DNA of 64,000 nt from NCBI RefSeq assembly GCF_022921055.1, contig NZ_CP095061.1, positions 2,457,501 to 2,521,500 on the forward strand. The letters run 5' to 3'. How positions within the stretch are numbered: position 1 is the stretch's first letter; each line of letters begins with the position of its first letter. Position numbers and translations under genes: made by a program. The notes below the pieces were generated by a model that made no database searches, was not told where the DNA came from, and saw nothing but the letters and a program-made list of their open reading frames with translations. This stretch comes from Hymenobacter volaticus. GTDB taxonomy: Bacteria > Bacteroidota > Bacteroidia > Cytophagales > Hymenobacteraceae. Positions 24,140-32,928 of this stretch are shown here, piece after piece.

Positions 24140-25762
24140 TTAGGAAACTAATTGGTATTTGCGCTGGCGGAGCGCTTTCACGTTTTCATCCGCCAGGTAT
24201 TCCTCGTAACTCATGCGCCGGTCAATGATGCCGTCGGGCGTAAGCTCAATGATGCGGTTCGCTACGGTTTGAATGAATTGTAAGTCGTGCGAAGCGAAAA
24301 GCAGCGTACCGCCAAATTCGCCTAAGCTGTTGTTCAAAGCAGTGATGCTTTCTAGGTCCAAATGGTTGGTTGGGTCATCGAGAACCAACACGTTGCCCGA
24401 CTCCATCATCATCTTGCTGAGCATGCAGCGCACTTTTTCGCCTCCGCTCAACACGTTCGACTTCTTCTGTGACTCTTCACCCGAGAACAACATCCGGCCC
24501 AAGAACCCACGGATAAACGATTCGTCTTTCTCCGTCGAATACTGGCGAAGCCAGTCTACTAGGTTTAGGTCGGTGTCGAAAAACTCGGAGTTCTCTTTAG
24601 GGAAGTAAGAAGGCGTGATAGTGGTGCCCCACTTGAAATCGCCGGTATCGGGCCGGATCTGCTGGAACAGAATGTCGAAGAGGAGGGAAGCGGCCCGGTC
24701 GTCGCGCCCAACAATCGCTACTTTATCTTTCTTGTCGAGCGAGAAAGATACGTTGCTGAATACCACTTGACCGTCCACCTTCTTGCTCAGGTTTTCTATG
24801 GTCAGCAGTTGGTTGCCGGCTTCGCGCTCGGGTTTGAACGCAATGTAAGGGTACTTGCGCGAGCTAGGCTTGATTTCTTCAAGCGTAAGCTTTTGGAGCA
24901 GCTTCTGGCGTGAGGTAGCTTGCTTGCTCTTTGAAGCGTTGGCTGAGAAACGACGCACAAACTCTTCCAGTTCTTTGCGCTTGTCTTCTGTTTTCTTGTT
25001 TACTTCTTGGCGCTGGCGCAAAGCCAACTGGCTGCTCTCGTACCAGAACGAGTAGTTGCCGGGATACATGGTGATCTTCGAGAAATCGAGGTCGGCCATG
25101 TAGTTGCAGACGGCATCGAGGAAGTGCCGGTCGTGGCTTACCACAATTACGGTGTTCTGAAACGAATCGAGGAAGTTCTCGAGCCAGAGCACAGTTTCGG
25201 CATCGAGGCCGTTGGTTGGTTCGTCGAGCAGCAGTACATCGGGGTTGCCAAACAGCGCCTGGGCCAGCAGCACCCGCACTTTGTCGGAGCTGCCGAGGTC
25301 GCCCATCTGGGTGTAGTGCTTGTCTTCCCCAATGCCAAGACCAGACAACAATTCAGCGGCTTCGTATTCGGCATTCCACCCTTCGAGGTCGGCAAATTCA
25401 CCTTCCAGTTCAGCGGCCCGCTCGCCATCCGCATCCGAAAAGTCGGACTTGGCGTACAGCGCATCTTTTTCCTCCATCACCTTCCACAGCCGCTCGTGTC
25501 CCCGAATAACGGTTTGCAGTACTGGATGAGCGTCGTAAGCAAATTGATCCTGCCGCAGCACGGAGAGGCGCGCGTTTGGTGGCATGGTTACCGAGCCCGT
25601 ATTGGGCTCAATCTCACCGGATAGAATCTTTAGAAAGGTTGATTTGCCAGCACCGTTGGCCCCAATAAGGCCATACACGTTGCCGGGCATGAATTTGATG
25701 GTAACGTCTTCAAACAGTACACGCTTGCCATAGCGCAGGCTGACATTGGAGGTGCTGATCAT
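24140..25762 (-). CDS. ABC-F family ATPase (YbiT-like), ribosome-associated
   Basis: A 540-residue protein with two ABC domains and no membrane segment, the ABC-F layout. These proteins act on the ribosome. NBD1 has Walker A GANGAGKS (34-41) and Walker B LLLDE (177-181), but its signature is LGSSDK (156-161) in place of LSGGxK. NBD2 has the reverse: a degenerate Walker A (GRDDRAAS, 352-359, no Lys), an intact signature LSGGEK (438-443), and LVLDD in Walker B. Thus one composite ATP site (Walker A of NBD1 with signature of NBD2) looks competent and the other does not. The interdomain linker (about 235-300) is charged and helical as expected. The start is the ATG at 25762. It is not assignable to a resistance subtype. 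Confidence 0.92.
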   Translation of the reverse strand: MISTSNVSLRYGKRVLFEDVTIKFMPGNVYGLIGANGAGKSTFLKILSGEIEPNTGSVTMPPNARLSVLRQDQFAYDAHPVLQTVIRGHERLWKVMEEKDALYAKSDFSDADGERAAELEGEFADLEGWNAEYEAAELLSGLGIGEDKHYTQMGDLGSSDKVRVLLAQALFGNPDVLLLDEPTNGLDAETVLWLENFLDSFQNTVIVVSHDRHFLDAVCNYMADLDFSKITMYPGNYSFWYESSQLALRQRQEVNKKTEDKRKELEEFVRRFSANASKSKQATSRQKLLQKLTLEEIKPSSRKYPYIAFKPEREAGNQLLTIENLSKKVDGQVVFSNVSFSLDKKDKVAIVGRDDRAASLLFDILFQQIRPDTGDFKWGTTITPSYFPKENSEFFDTDLNLVDWLRQYSTEKDESFIRGFLGRMLFSGEESQKKSNVLSGGEKVRCMLSKMMMESGNVLVLDDPTNHLDLESITALNNSLGEFGGTLLFASHDLQFIQTVANRIIELTPDGIIDRRMSYEEYLADENVKALRQRKYQLVS

Positions 25763-26468
25763 ATGTAAAAGAGAGACAGGAAAATCGAGAAAGAAGAGAG
25801 TAAGGCCTTTATGACAAAAAGTAATTGGCCCGCAAAAATACGTAAAATGTACGCGTGCCAGCTTTAATATAATATTTTCTGAATAAGGACTTTAAGGCAC
25901 TCACAGGATTAGAGATACACTCCAAAGCAGGAGAACAATGACAACCTGGCCGTTCAATAAAGGAGTTGGCTATTAGCTATAAAACCCTTGTAAGGAGCAG
26001 AACTATGGCAACAGCGGATCCAAGCTGGTTGGTCTCAACACATCAAGCAGACTACATGTTCCCGATTGTTCACTGCTCTATCCTGATTAATAGGCACATA
26101 TTCTATGTGTAGAATTTAGTTCTGCATACTGCTAGAAACGAACTCTAGCGCTACTGAAAGTGGCAACAAGGGCCGTTGTCTGCTTTATGGACGTTACGTT
26201 AGCGATTGGGCATAACAGGTGCAGCACAGCAGTATATATCTGTTTGAAAACGCTAGCTACACGGCATCTGCTTTTCCAGGACTGAACAGTGCGTATTCAT
26301 AGTAGTGAAGCAAAGCCATGCGAAAAAAATAGCAAATACCCCAACTATAGCTCCTTAAATACGGTATTAAGAGAGAAAGTAGCCTTTCAAGAAATGAGCC
26401 TGAACCCGAATGGCACAGCTTGGTAGCTTCTTCTTTGCCGTCCCTTCCAACTTCAATAAGTACTTGCT
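25763..26468. other. 706-bp gene-free region
   Basis: The longest gap of the window. It is AT-rich, has no convincing reading frame (the best is a 35-codon frame at about 26003-26113) and no tRNA-like or clear hairpin structure that I can see. It must hold the promoters of the ABC-F gene (minus) and the DUF4199 gene (plus). A small RNA is possible but I have no direct evidence. Confidence 0.5.
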
Positions 26469-26939
26469 ATGACTGACAACCGCATTACCCCTGAAACCAA
26501 CGGAGTCCGCTTCGGCCTAATGACAGCGGCCGCTTTAATCTTGTATACGTTGATTGCCATTTTTGCGGGCTTCTTCGATAATCTGGAAGCTGGGGCCCTT
26601 AACTTGGTTATACTAGCCCTTGGTATTGCAATGGCTATTTCTAATTTCAAACGGGTGAGAGATGACCGGATGGCTTACCTGGCCGGCTTCGGGACAGGCA
26701 TCGTAACGTCTATTGTAGCCAGCTTGGGCCTAGGGTTTTTCTTTATTGCCGTAAGCTTCATGAAGCCTGACCTGCTCAATATGAGCCATGCCCGTGACTT
26801 GTTCGGTTACGACTTGTCGGCCTTGATGGCCTTCCTAGCTATCGTACTGATGGGCAGCCTAGGCGGTACTATCATCTCGCTGGTAGCTATGCAGTACTTC
26901 AAGAGCCCTGACCACAAGCCAATAGAAGGAATTGAATAA
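26469..26939 (+). CDS. DUF4199 family membrane protein
   Basis: A 156-residue inner-membrane protein with four predicted membrane segments (about residues 16-36, 42-60, 72-95 and 122-145). The N-terminal TPETNGVRFGLMTAAALI segment and the MAYLAGFGTGIVTS segment are typical of the DUF4199 family, found mainly in Bacteroidota and without known function. The ATG at 26469 is well placed. It is followed by its own terminator, so it is a single-gene transcript. Confidence 0.88.
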   Translation: MTDNRITPETNGVRFGLMTAAALILYTLIAIFAGFFDNLEAGALNLVILALGIAMAISNFKRVRDDRMAYLAGFGTGIVTSIVASLGLGFFFIAVSFMKPDLLNMSHARDLFGYDLSALMAFLAIVLMGSLGGTIISLVAMQYFKSPDHKPIEGIE

Positions 26940-26957
26940 CAAATAGAACGAGTGTTA

Positions 26958-26993
26958 GAAAGCCTAGTTTTCATTTGAAAGCTAGGCTTTTTC
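26958..26993 (+). terminator. Terminator after the DUF4199 gene
   Basis: GAAAGCCTAGTTTTC pairs with GAAAGCTAGGCTTTTTC (one G-U pair), followed by a T-rich tail. Confidence 0.85.
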
Positions 26994-27052
26994 TTTGCTA
27001 AGCAGGGCATATAACCATTCGATTTATTAGTAGGAATATTAAAATAAAATAA

Positions 27053-27081
27053 TTGTTTTATTTGTTGGTGCTGTAACTTTG
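27053..27081 (+). promoter_or_regulatory. Promoter for the third secreted helical paralog
   Basis: TTG at 27053-27055 and TAACTTTG at 27074-27081, 18 bases apart, about 105 bases before the ATG at 27187. Exact match to the Bacteroidota consensus and similar in placement to the promoters of the two paralogs near 10.4 and 11.1 kb. Confidence 0.7.
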
Positions 27082-27186
27082 TTGACATATATTTGTATAA
27101 TATATAGTGCATATGAATCTGCTGTGGTTCAAGCTCATTTGCAGTTCATTTTTCCATCCTCTTGCCTAGCGTTTGCTTCTTTGACC

Positions 27187-27591
27187 ATGAAATCAACATT
27201 TATCACCTTATTATTCCTTCTAGGTCTGACTGGAGTAGCAAGCGCGCAAGAGCAAGACCGCCATGGGGAACTACCCGGAAACAATGGCCCTTCCATTGTG
27301 CGAGTACGTGAGGTAACCCGCCAACTCTGCAATAGCCTGCACCTAAACGAAGCGCAGTACATCCGACTACGCGCCGTAAATCAAATTAGGTTGACACGCC
27401 TAGACGAAATAGCCTGGCAGTATAAAGATGACATAGTAGAACAACGGGCGCGTATCAGTGAACTGGAGTCTCAGTACGAGACGGAATGCCGCCGCATCCT
27501 TACGCCTAGCCAAATAAGTGCTCTGCGAAGTGAAAGCCAGCACGATGATATTCGCAGCACAATTGACGCTAACGAGGGAGGCGTAGGCTAA
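27187..27591 (+). CDS. Small secreted helical protein, paralog 3
   Basis: A 134-residue protein with a signal peptide (MKSTFITLLFLLGLTGVASAQ, cleavage after about residue 20). The mature part has the same helical layout as the proteins at 10421 and 11150: NEAQYIRLRAVNQIRL aligns with (D/S)EGQY-KV--LNxR, and ESQYETECRRILTPSQISAL aligns with the ending helix. It is the most diverged of the three and has a charged C-terminal tail. Its separate location shows a dispersed family. Role unknown. The longer in-frame reading from 27079 would add 36 residues before the signal peptide and is rejected. Confidence 0.78.
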   Translation: MKSTFITLLFLLGLTGVASAQEQDRHGELPGNNGPSIVRVREVTRQLCNSLHLNEAQYIRLRAVNQIRLTRLDEIAWQYKDDIVEQRARISELESQYETECRRILTPSQISALRSESQHDDIRSTIDANEGGVG

Positions 27592-27656
27592 TTTGCCTAC
27601 AAGTGCCTAAGCTGCTCTTAATAGATAACACAGAATTGAGTTCGGTTTACATAGAC

Positions 27657-27689
27657 AGAGGCGCATCCTATTTAGGAGGCGCCTCTTTT
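27657..27689 (+). terminator. Terminator after paralog 3
   Basis: AGAGGCGCATCCT pairs with AGGAGGCGCCTCT (one unpaired base), followed by TTTT. Confidence 0.8.
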
Positions 27690-27783
27690 GCGTTAGCAGT
27701 GAATTTAAGAAAATCTAGGTGTGCACAACCAGGTTAATGCCACTAACGCAATATCCTGTTATAAAATAAGTGCTATTTATGCT

Positions 27784-28170
27784 TTATAGAGGCTGAGTGG
27801 TTAACACCTCTGTTACAGTGCCAAGAGCCCCAAAATGAATGCTTAATCTGTTGACGCCGGAGCGCTGGTGGTTAGGGGCACATTGCGGTCCAGATACAAG
27901 GTAGTAGTAGTAGGTTTTCTCGGTTTGCTCGGCCAATTCCTCTTCATCGGGTCGGCCTAGAAGCTCCTCAATAGTAGCTGTGGTGCTTCCATAAAGTTGC
28001 TCTTTAGCCTTTAAAAAAGCCTTGGCCTGTGGGACACGCACGTTGCGGCAGCCGTAAGGATCTTGGCGCCAGGTAGCGCTATTAAGGCCAGGTAAGGTGG
28101 GGCGAGAACGGCCGCACGCAGCAAGCAAAAGCAGGCAAACACTCAACAAAGAGAGACGTAGAAGCAACAT
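27784..28170 (-). CDS. Small lipoprotein of unknown function
   Basis: A 128-residue protein with a signal peptide ending in a clear lipobox, LLLLAAC, with the modified Cys at residue 19. The mature part includes YGCRNVRVPQAKAFLKAKEQLYG and a TIEELLGRPDEEEL segment that resembles the start of small BamE/SmpA-like lipoproteins, followed by KTYYYYLVSGPQC and a strand-rich end (RLSIHFGALGTVTEV). The likeness to the BamE fold (helix-helix then strands with LGxP) is suggestive only. It is transcribed divergently from the L,D-transpeptidase-like gene, with about 145 bases between them. Confidence 0.75.
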   Translation of the reverse strand: MLLLRLSLLSVCLLLLAACGRSRPTLPGLNSATWRQDPYGCRNVRVPQAKAFLKAKEQLYGSTTATIEELLGRPDEEELAEQTEKTYYYYLVSGPQCAPNHQRSGVNRLSIHFGALGTVTEVLTTQPL

Positions 28171-28314
28171 AAGGCAAAGAGTATGGAACTGGTTGGCTTT
28201 GAAAATTGGTTGCTGCCAACAAAAGAAGTTCTGCTAAAGTACTATTATTGTAATCCCGACGTTGCTATTTCATGGCAATTGTCACCTTGTTTGCTCTTGT
28301 CCGACAGCTAGCCG

Positions 28315-29120
28315 ATGACTAAGATAACAACCGCCTTTACCACGCTACTGTTAACTGCGTGCCTTGTTTTTTCATCTGTTGCCTCCCGCTCTTCTGCTGC
28401 TTCAAGCCCACGGACCGGGGGGCACCCAAACCACCTACAGAGCTGCGGCGAGCGCAGTACATGGCTGCTTTCGAGCAATTTGTGCTCACCAGTTACATGA
28501 AGGCCAAGCTGGTTAATTACGGGGTGCCGGTCAATGTGTACCGCGAAGCCCTGATGGGATACTATAGCCTTAGCCAGCGCGGCCAGATTTCGCCGAACCG
28601 CCAAGTGCTAACCATTATCGACTTTGAGCGCCCTAGTCGGCAAAAACGCCTGTGGGTAATAGATTTAAAGAAACAGACCGTGCTGTTTCATTCGTTAGTA
28701 GCTCACGGCAGAAATACGGGTGACGATTTAGCGCGTACTTTTTCCAATCGGGAAGGCTCCGAGATGAGCAGCCTAGGCTTCTACACCACGGGCAGCACTT
28801 ACCAAGGCAAGCACGGATTGTCGTTGAAGCTGCACGGTCAAGATCCGGGCTATAACACCAATGCTGCTAACCGCGCTGTGGTCGTGCACGGCGCCGACTA
28901 CGTGAGCGAAGAGTTTGTACGCCAGCACGGCCGACTAGGGCGGAGCCAGGGGTGCCCGGCACTACCAGCGCAGCAAAGCTCGGCTATTATCCGGGTCATA
29001 CAGGGCGGTACAGTTATTTATGCCCACGGCCCAAGTCAGGTGCGTTACACATCGGGGTGGCTGCAACTCGACCCGGCGTTGCTGGCTTTTGCGCAACGCC
29101 AAGGACTAGCTCGCAGCTAA
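28315..29120 (+). CDS. Murein L,D-transpeptidase-like catalytic domain protein (apparent frameshift)
   Basis: A secreted protein of the YkuD_2-like L,D-transpeptidase group, which forms cysteine-dependent cross-links or attachments in peptidoglycan. The catalytic region reads VVVHGADYV followed by GRSQGCPAL (His and Cys of the SxGCP motif). The main frame lacks a signal peptide, but the ATG at 28315 in another frame encodes one (MTKITTAFTTLLLTACLVFSS). Adding one G to the run at 28417-28422 joins the two into a 268-residue protein. That makes it an envelope protein, as the family demands. Activity in this group is not proven for all members. A long inverted repeat follows the stop. Confidence 0.82.
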
Positions 29121-29129
29121 GAATACCGC

Positions 29130-29206
29130 CTACAAACAACTATCCCTGACCACAGTGCCTGCCTACTATAAAGGCGGGCGCCGTGGTCAGGGATAGTTGT
29201 TTGTAG
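29130..29206. terminator. 24-bp perfect hairpin between convergent genes
   Basis: Arms at 29130-29153 and 29183-29206 are perfectly complementary (CTACAAACAACTATCCCTGA and on), with an inner GCCTGCC/GGCGGGC pairing in the loop. There is no T-run on either strand. It separates the genes ending at 29120 and 29211, so a bidirectional terminator is likely. Confidence 0.65.
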
Positions 29207-29210
29207 CACC

Positions 29211-29405
29211 TTAAGCTCGGTCGCCGGTGGCTTTGACTAGATTAATACCGGCAAAAAAGAAAATCAGCCCAACACCGAACGGGACGAGGGAGTTGATTTT
29301 ACTTAAGCTTACACCTGCTACGTGCAGGAAGCCAAGGGCACCGTAGATAATACCAATAATGCCTAGTATAGTAAGCAAGGAGCCGAAAGTGCGTTTCTGA
29401 TTCAT
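29211..29405 (-). CDS. Small two-helix membrane protein
   Basis: A 64-residue protein with two hydrophobic helices (about residues 8-31 and 38-57: GSLLTILGIIGIIYGALGFL and LVPFGVGLIFFFAGINLV), a short basic start (MNQKRTF) and a charged tail. It resembles uncharacterised small inner-membrane proteins of Bacteroidota; no function is known to me. Start at the ATG 29405. Upstream is a 285-base AT-rich spacer with no other gene. Confidence 0.75.
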   Translation of the reverse strand: MNQKRTFGSLLTILGIIGIIYGALGFLHVAGVSLSKINSLVPFGVGLIFFFAGINLVKATGDRA

Positions 29406-29690
29406 AAAGGAGAATGTTGAATAGGTTGGAAACGAGAAAAGGGAGAATAAGCCTGATACGATATATTCTTAATTTAGGTACATAAATTATAACGTATAAC
29501 TATAGTAAGAAATAAGAAATATAGCACAACAGTTTGCTGATCAGTTTATTAGTTGAGCTCTAATTGCCAATTACTTGTGTTTCGTTGGTCAAACTCTCGG
29601 TAACTCTTCTAGAAAAGGCGCGTTACAAGCCCAACTAGCTTCCGCTGGTTGAGAAGCTGAATCTTGCCCCCGCTTTTACCACCTACTGCC

Positions 29691-30500
29691 ATGAGAGGAA
29701 ACCTCCGCTATATCATTGCCCTGCTAATGGCAGGGTTTACCCTCGTTACCTACTACTGCAAACGCTCGGTGAATGAAGTAACCGGGGAAGTGCAGCACGT
29801 AGACATGACCGCCGAACAGGAAATAGCCCTTGGCTTGCAAGCTGCTCCCCAAATGGCTCAACAATACGGTGGTTTGCATCCGAACCGAGAGGCTGCCGCC
29901 CGGGTCGAGCAAATAGGCCAGCAAATCGTGCGTAGCACCAAAGCCAGCCAAAGCCCTTACAAATTCCAGTTTCACCTACTAGCCGACGAAAACACCATTA
30001 ATGCTTTTGCCTTGCCGGGCGGACAGGTGTTTATTACGGCCGGTTTGCTTAAACACCTAACCACCGAAGGCCAAGTAGCTGGAGTGTTGGCTCACGAAAT
30101 TGGCCACGTAGTAGGGCGTCATTCAGCCGAGCAAATTGCTAAATCGAAGTTGACGCAGGGCCTGACAGGAGCTGCCGCAATTGGCATGTACGACCCCGAC
30201 CGCCCCGGTACACTGGCTGGCTCGGCGGCGGCTGCCATGGTTGGCAAGTTGCTGACGTTGCGTTATGGCCGCAACGATGAGTTGGAAGCTGATCGACTAG
30301 CCGTTGACTACACGCCCCAGGCTGGCTACGACCCGCGCGCAATGGTGCAGGTAATGCAGATACTAGAGCAAAACGGCGGCAGCGGACGGCAGCCCGAGTT
30401 TTTGAGCACGCACCCTAACCCCGGAAACCGGATTGGGCATTTAGAGCAAGAAATTGCCGCTGAGTTTCCTCAGGGTATGCCTAGCAACCTGAAGCCATAG
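29691..30500 (+). CDS. M48 family zinc metallopeptidase
   Basis: A 269-residue peptidase related to BepA/LoiP-type periplasmic M48 enzymes that take part in outer-membrane protein quality control. The zinc motif HEIGH (in LAHEIGHVVGRH) and the downstream Glu in DELEADRLAV are intact, as are NAFALPGGQVFI and the C-terminal STHPNPGNRI. The N-terminus is one hydrophobic helix (about 5-22) with YYC right after it; the C could be a lipid attachment site though the lipobox is poor. I use the ATG at 29691 rather than 29664. A paralog is at 42899-43705. Confidence 0.92.
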   Translation: MRGNLRYIIALLMAGFTLVTYYCKRSVNEVTGEVQHVDMTAEQEIALGLQAAPQMAQQYGGLHPNREAAARVEQIGQQIVRSTKASQSPYKFQFHLLADENTINAFALPGGQVFITAGLLKHLTTEGQVAGVLAHEIGHVVGRHSAEQIAKSKLTQGLTGAAAIGMYDPDRPGTLAGSAAAAMVGKLLTLRYGRNDELEADRLAVDYTPQAGYDPRAMVQVMQILEQNGGSGRQPEFLSTHPNPGNRIGHLEQEIAAEFPQGMPSNLKP

Positions 30501-30562
30501 TTCTCGCCACAAGAAGCCATCATATAAAGGTATATTTCGGGCATTCCACGAATTTCACTTCG

Positions 30563-31477
30563 ATGACTGCCGCCACCGCCACCATGCTTCGCCACTTGTT
30601 GTTTGTGTTGAACCCCATTTCCGGCGACATAGATAAGGCTGATTTAGAGCACACCATAACCACGTATTGCACTGAGCGAGGCCGCACCGCCAACTTCTAC
30701 CACACCACCGGTACCGACGACCTCGCCAAACTACAGGAATACCTGAGCAAGCACGCCTACGATGCCGTGTTTGCGGCCGGCGGCGATGGTACCGTTAGTT
30801 TGGTAGCGGAAGCCTTGGTAGACAAAGGAATTCCGTTGGGAATTTTGCCGCTTGGCTCTGGCAATGGGTTGTCCAAAGACTTGGGCATTCCGCAAAACCC
30901 GCAAGAAGCGTTAGACCTGATTTGGCGCCACCAGCCGCGCGTTATCGATACGTTGCAGATTGGTGGTCACTTCTCGGCACACCTTGCTGACCTTGGGTTC
31001 AACGCTGTTGTAGTTGAACGCTTCGACCAGGGCGACACCCGCGGACCAGGGGCCTACATTCGCATTGCCACCCAAGAGTTCTTGGACTATGAACCCGCTA
31101 CCTACCACATCGAAACCGATGAGGAAACCTGGGATGGGGCGGCCTTTATGCTCACTATTGCCAACGCCAATACGTTCGGGAGCAACGTGGTTATCAACCC
31201 CGACAGTGACATGGACGACGGCAAATTTGAAATCTGCCTTATCGAGCCCTTTCCTAATGCGGCCGCTCCGGGCATTCTTTACGACCTCTACACGAGTGGC
31301 TTCGATACATCCGTGTACACCCGTCGGCTGTGCTGCCGCCAAGCCAGTATATCGGTGCCCGGGGAAAGAGACATTTTAGTGCAGATTGATGGTGAGCCGA
31401 TGGTTCTGCCCAATCCGGTGGAGGTAAAAATAAATCACCACAGCCTACGGGTGCTCGTGCCGGTGCCTAATGAGTAA
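30563..31477 (+). CDS. Diacylglycerol/lipid kinase family protein (YegS-like)
   Basis: A 304-residue cytosolic lipid kinase of the DagK/YegS fold. NAD-kinase-like motifs are present: LNPISGD near the start, AAGGDGTVSLVAEAL (GGDGT), and LPLGSGNGLSKDLGIP. The C-terminal beta-sandwich ends with VQIDGEPMVLP, a common feature of this family. The substrate may be diacylglycerol, phosphatidylglycerol or a sphingoid base; Bacteroidota make sphingolipids, so the last is possible. The start may be the ATG at 30563 or at 30587 (MLRHLLFVLNP), the latter fitting the family N-terminus well. Confidence 0.9.
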   Translation: MTAATATMLRHLLFVLNPISGDIDKADLEHTITTYCTERGRTANFYHTTGTDDLAKLQEYLSKHAYDAVFAAGGDGTVSLVAEALVDKGIPLGILPLGSGNGLSKDLGIPQNPQEALDLIWRHQPRVIDTLQIGGHFSAHLADLGFNAVVVERFDQGDTRGPGAYIRIATQEFLDYEPATYHIETDEETWDGAAFMLTIANANTFGSNVVINPDSDMDDGKFEICLIEPFPNAAAPGILYDLYTSGFDTSVYTRRLCCRQASISVPGERDILVQIDGEPMVLPNPVEVKINHHSLRVLVPVPNE

Positions 31478-31559
31478 ACTGTGGTTCAGTTGCAGGCAAT
31501 AGAAGGTGATGTACGCCTCCGCGTGCCAGGTCAGCTGGGCAATTCAATCAGCAAACGGT

Positions 31560-32798
31560 TTATGCACCACTCACTGATTCGTTGATAAGGCTGGTCGTCA
31601 CGACGGGCGGGGCTACCACCGGGCCCGGCAGCAGCCGCTGACGAAATACTTCCGGCGTATTCTGGTCGGTGTTTGGCTCTAAAGTGCGCAGCCAGGCTTC
31701 GCCGTTCTCGTAGAAATCGATGCTGAAAAAGCCTTTATGCTCGTGTACGAACGTGGCATTTCCGCCTTTCTGCACGAAAGCTGTTTTGCTGCCAGCCCCG
31801 CTTACAAGGTAATGCCCACCGTACCGGTGAAAGTATTGCAGATTATGGTCGTGGCCCGCGGCATAGATAATGTTGGGGAACTGATGTAGCACCCGCAACA
31901 AGCGCCGCCGCATCTTGCGGTAGCGGGGGTGGGCCATGTCTTCAGCAGCGCCTACCACCTTACGATAAAGCGGCAGCAACGATCCAACAAGCGGCAAGGG
32001 CAGGTAAGCACGCTTGTAGACGGTAGTCAAGGGGAAAACGTGCTGCTTGGCTGTGAATTTGCCGCCGTGCAGCGCATTGGAGTAGAGTGGGTGATGCCCC
32101 GCTACCAACACCCGTTGGTGCCGATTGGCATTCAGGAGTTGCTCTAGCTGCCGAAACGGCTCCTTCGAGTCGGAGGCTGGGCGAGCACCGTTCTGCACCC
32201 ACCACTGCGTGTTGAGCACCACCAGCAGAATGTCATCGTCCAACTGCACCGTAACCGGGCCGGGCACACCGCCAGGAGGCAGGTAGAGTGCCGTCGGCAA
32301 CTGCTCGGCAATGTAGGCTTCCTGCCGCAGCAGATACGCATAACCATCAGCCCGGCCTTTGTTCCAGTCGTGGTTGCCGCTCAAGAACACCACCCGGCCT
32401 GGGAAATTACGCAGCACCTCAAGCAGCGTATTCAAGCGCTTTTCGGCAGCGGGCCGGCCAGCGCTATCGGCGGCGGGTAGGCCGACGGGGTACACATTGT
32501 CGCCGAGAATGACGACTGTGCCAGCCGGGCCGGTTTCCTGTTGCCAACTAGCTAAAAGCTGCAAAATCGGGTCGGTGCCGTCGGTGGCCACAGCGCCCGG
32601 GTCGCCGAGTAGGGCCACGCGGTGTTGTGGGGCTTTCGCAGCGTCAGGCTGATGCAGCAACCAGTCGTTTCGGACCGGCGCCACGTACGGTCGGCGGCGA
32701 TACTGCCGTTCCTGCCAGTAGCGCAGCAATAGCCACAAAGCCGAAAGGACAGCAGCAGCTACCGTTGCATAAAGCAGAAAGGATAGAGAAACAGCCAA
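31560..32798 (-). CDS. Membrane-anchored metallophosphoesterase
   Basis: A 412-residue calcineurin-like phosphoesterase with one N-terminal membrane helix (about residues 3-26). The two-metal site is complete: GDPG (65-68), GDNVYP (99-104), GNHDWN (141-146), GHHPLYS (234-240) and GHDHNLQ (315-321). The segments ALHGGKFTAKQH and HYLVSGAGSKTAFV are characteristic; I recall them from the N-terminal region of much larger Bacteroidota proteins that continue into a domain like those encoded at 45308 and 47109. Here the phosphoesterase stands alone and ends soon after the domain. The substrate is unknown. The helix suggests that the domain faces the periplasm or the cytoplasm at the inner membrane; the side is not clear. 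Confidence 0.9.
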   Translation of the reverse strand: MAVSLSFLLYATVAAAVLSALWLLLRYWQERQYRRRPYVAPVRNDWLLHQPDAAKAPQHRVALLGDPGAVATDGTDPILQLLASWQQETGPAGTVVILGDNVYPVGLPAADSAGRPAAEKRLNTLLEVLRNFPGRVVFLSGNHDWNKGRADGYAYLLRQEAYIAEQLPTALYLPPGGVPGPVTVQLDDDILLVVLNTQWWVQNGARPASDSKEPFRQLEQLLNANRHQRVLVAGHHPLYSNALHGGKFTAKQHVFPLTTVYKRAYLPLPLVGSLLPLYRKVVGAAEDMAHPRYRKMRRRLLRVLHQFPNIIYAAGHDHNLQYFHRYGGHYLVSGAGSKTAFVQKGGNATFVHEHKGFFSIDFYENGEAWLRTLEPNTDQNTPEVFRQRLLPGPVVAPPVVTTSLINESVSGA

Positions 32799-32928
32799 CG
32801 CAGAAAGATAAAGGGTGCCTACCTCTATACGTGAAAACCAGTGGCTTGCGTTTGCTTATTAAGGACGAGTTGCTTGTCGGACTCTAGTATTCCTTACCAG
32901 GCACCATGGAAGGCCACTAAGCCGGCAC

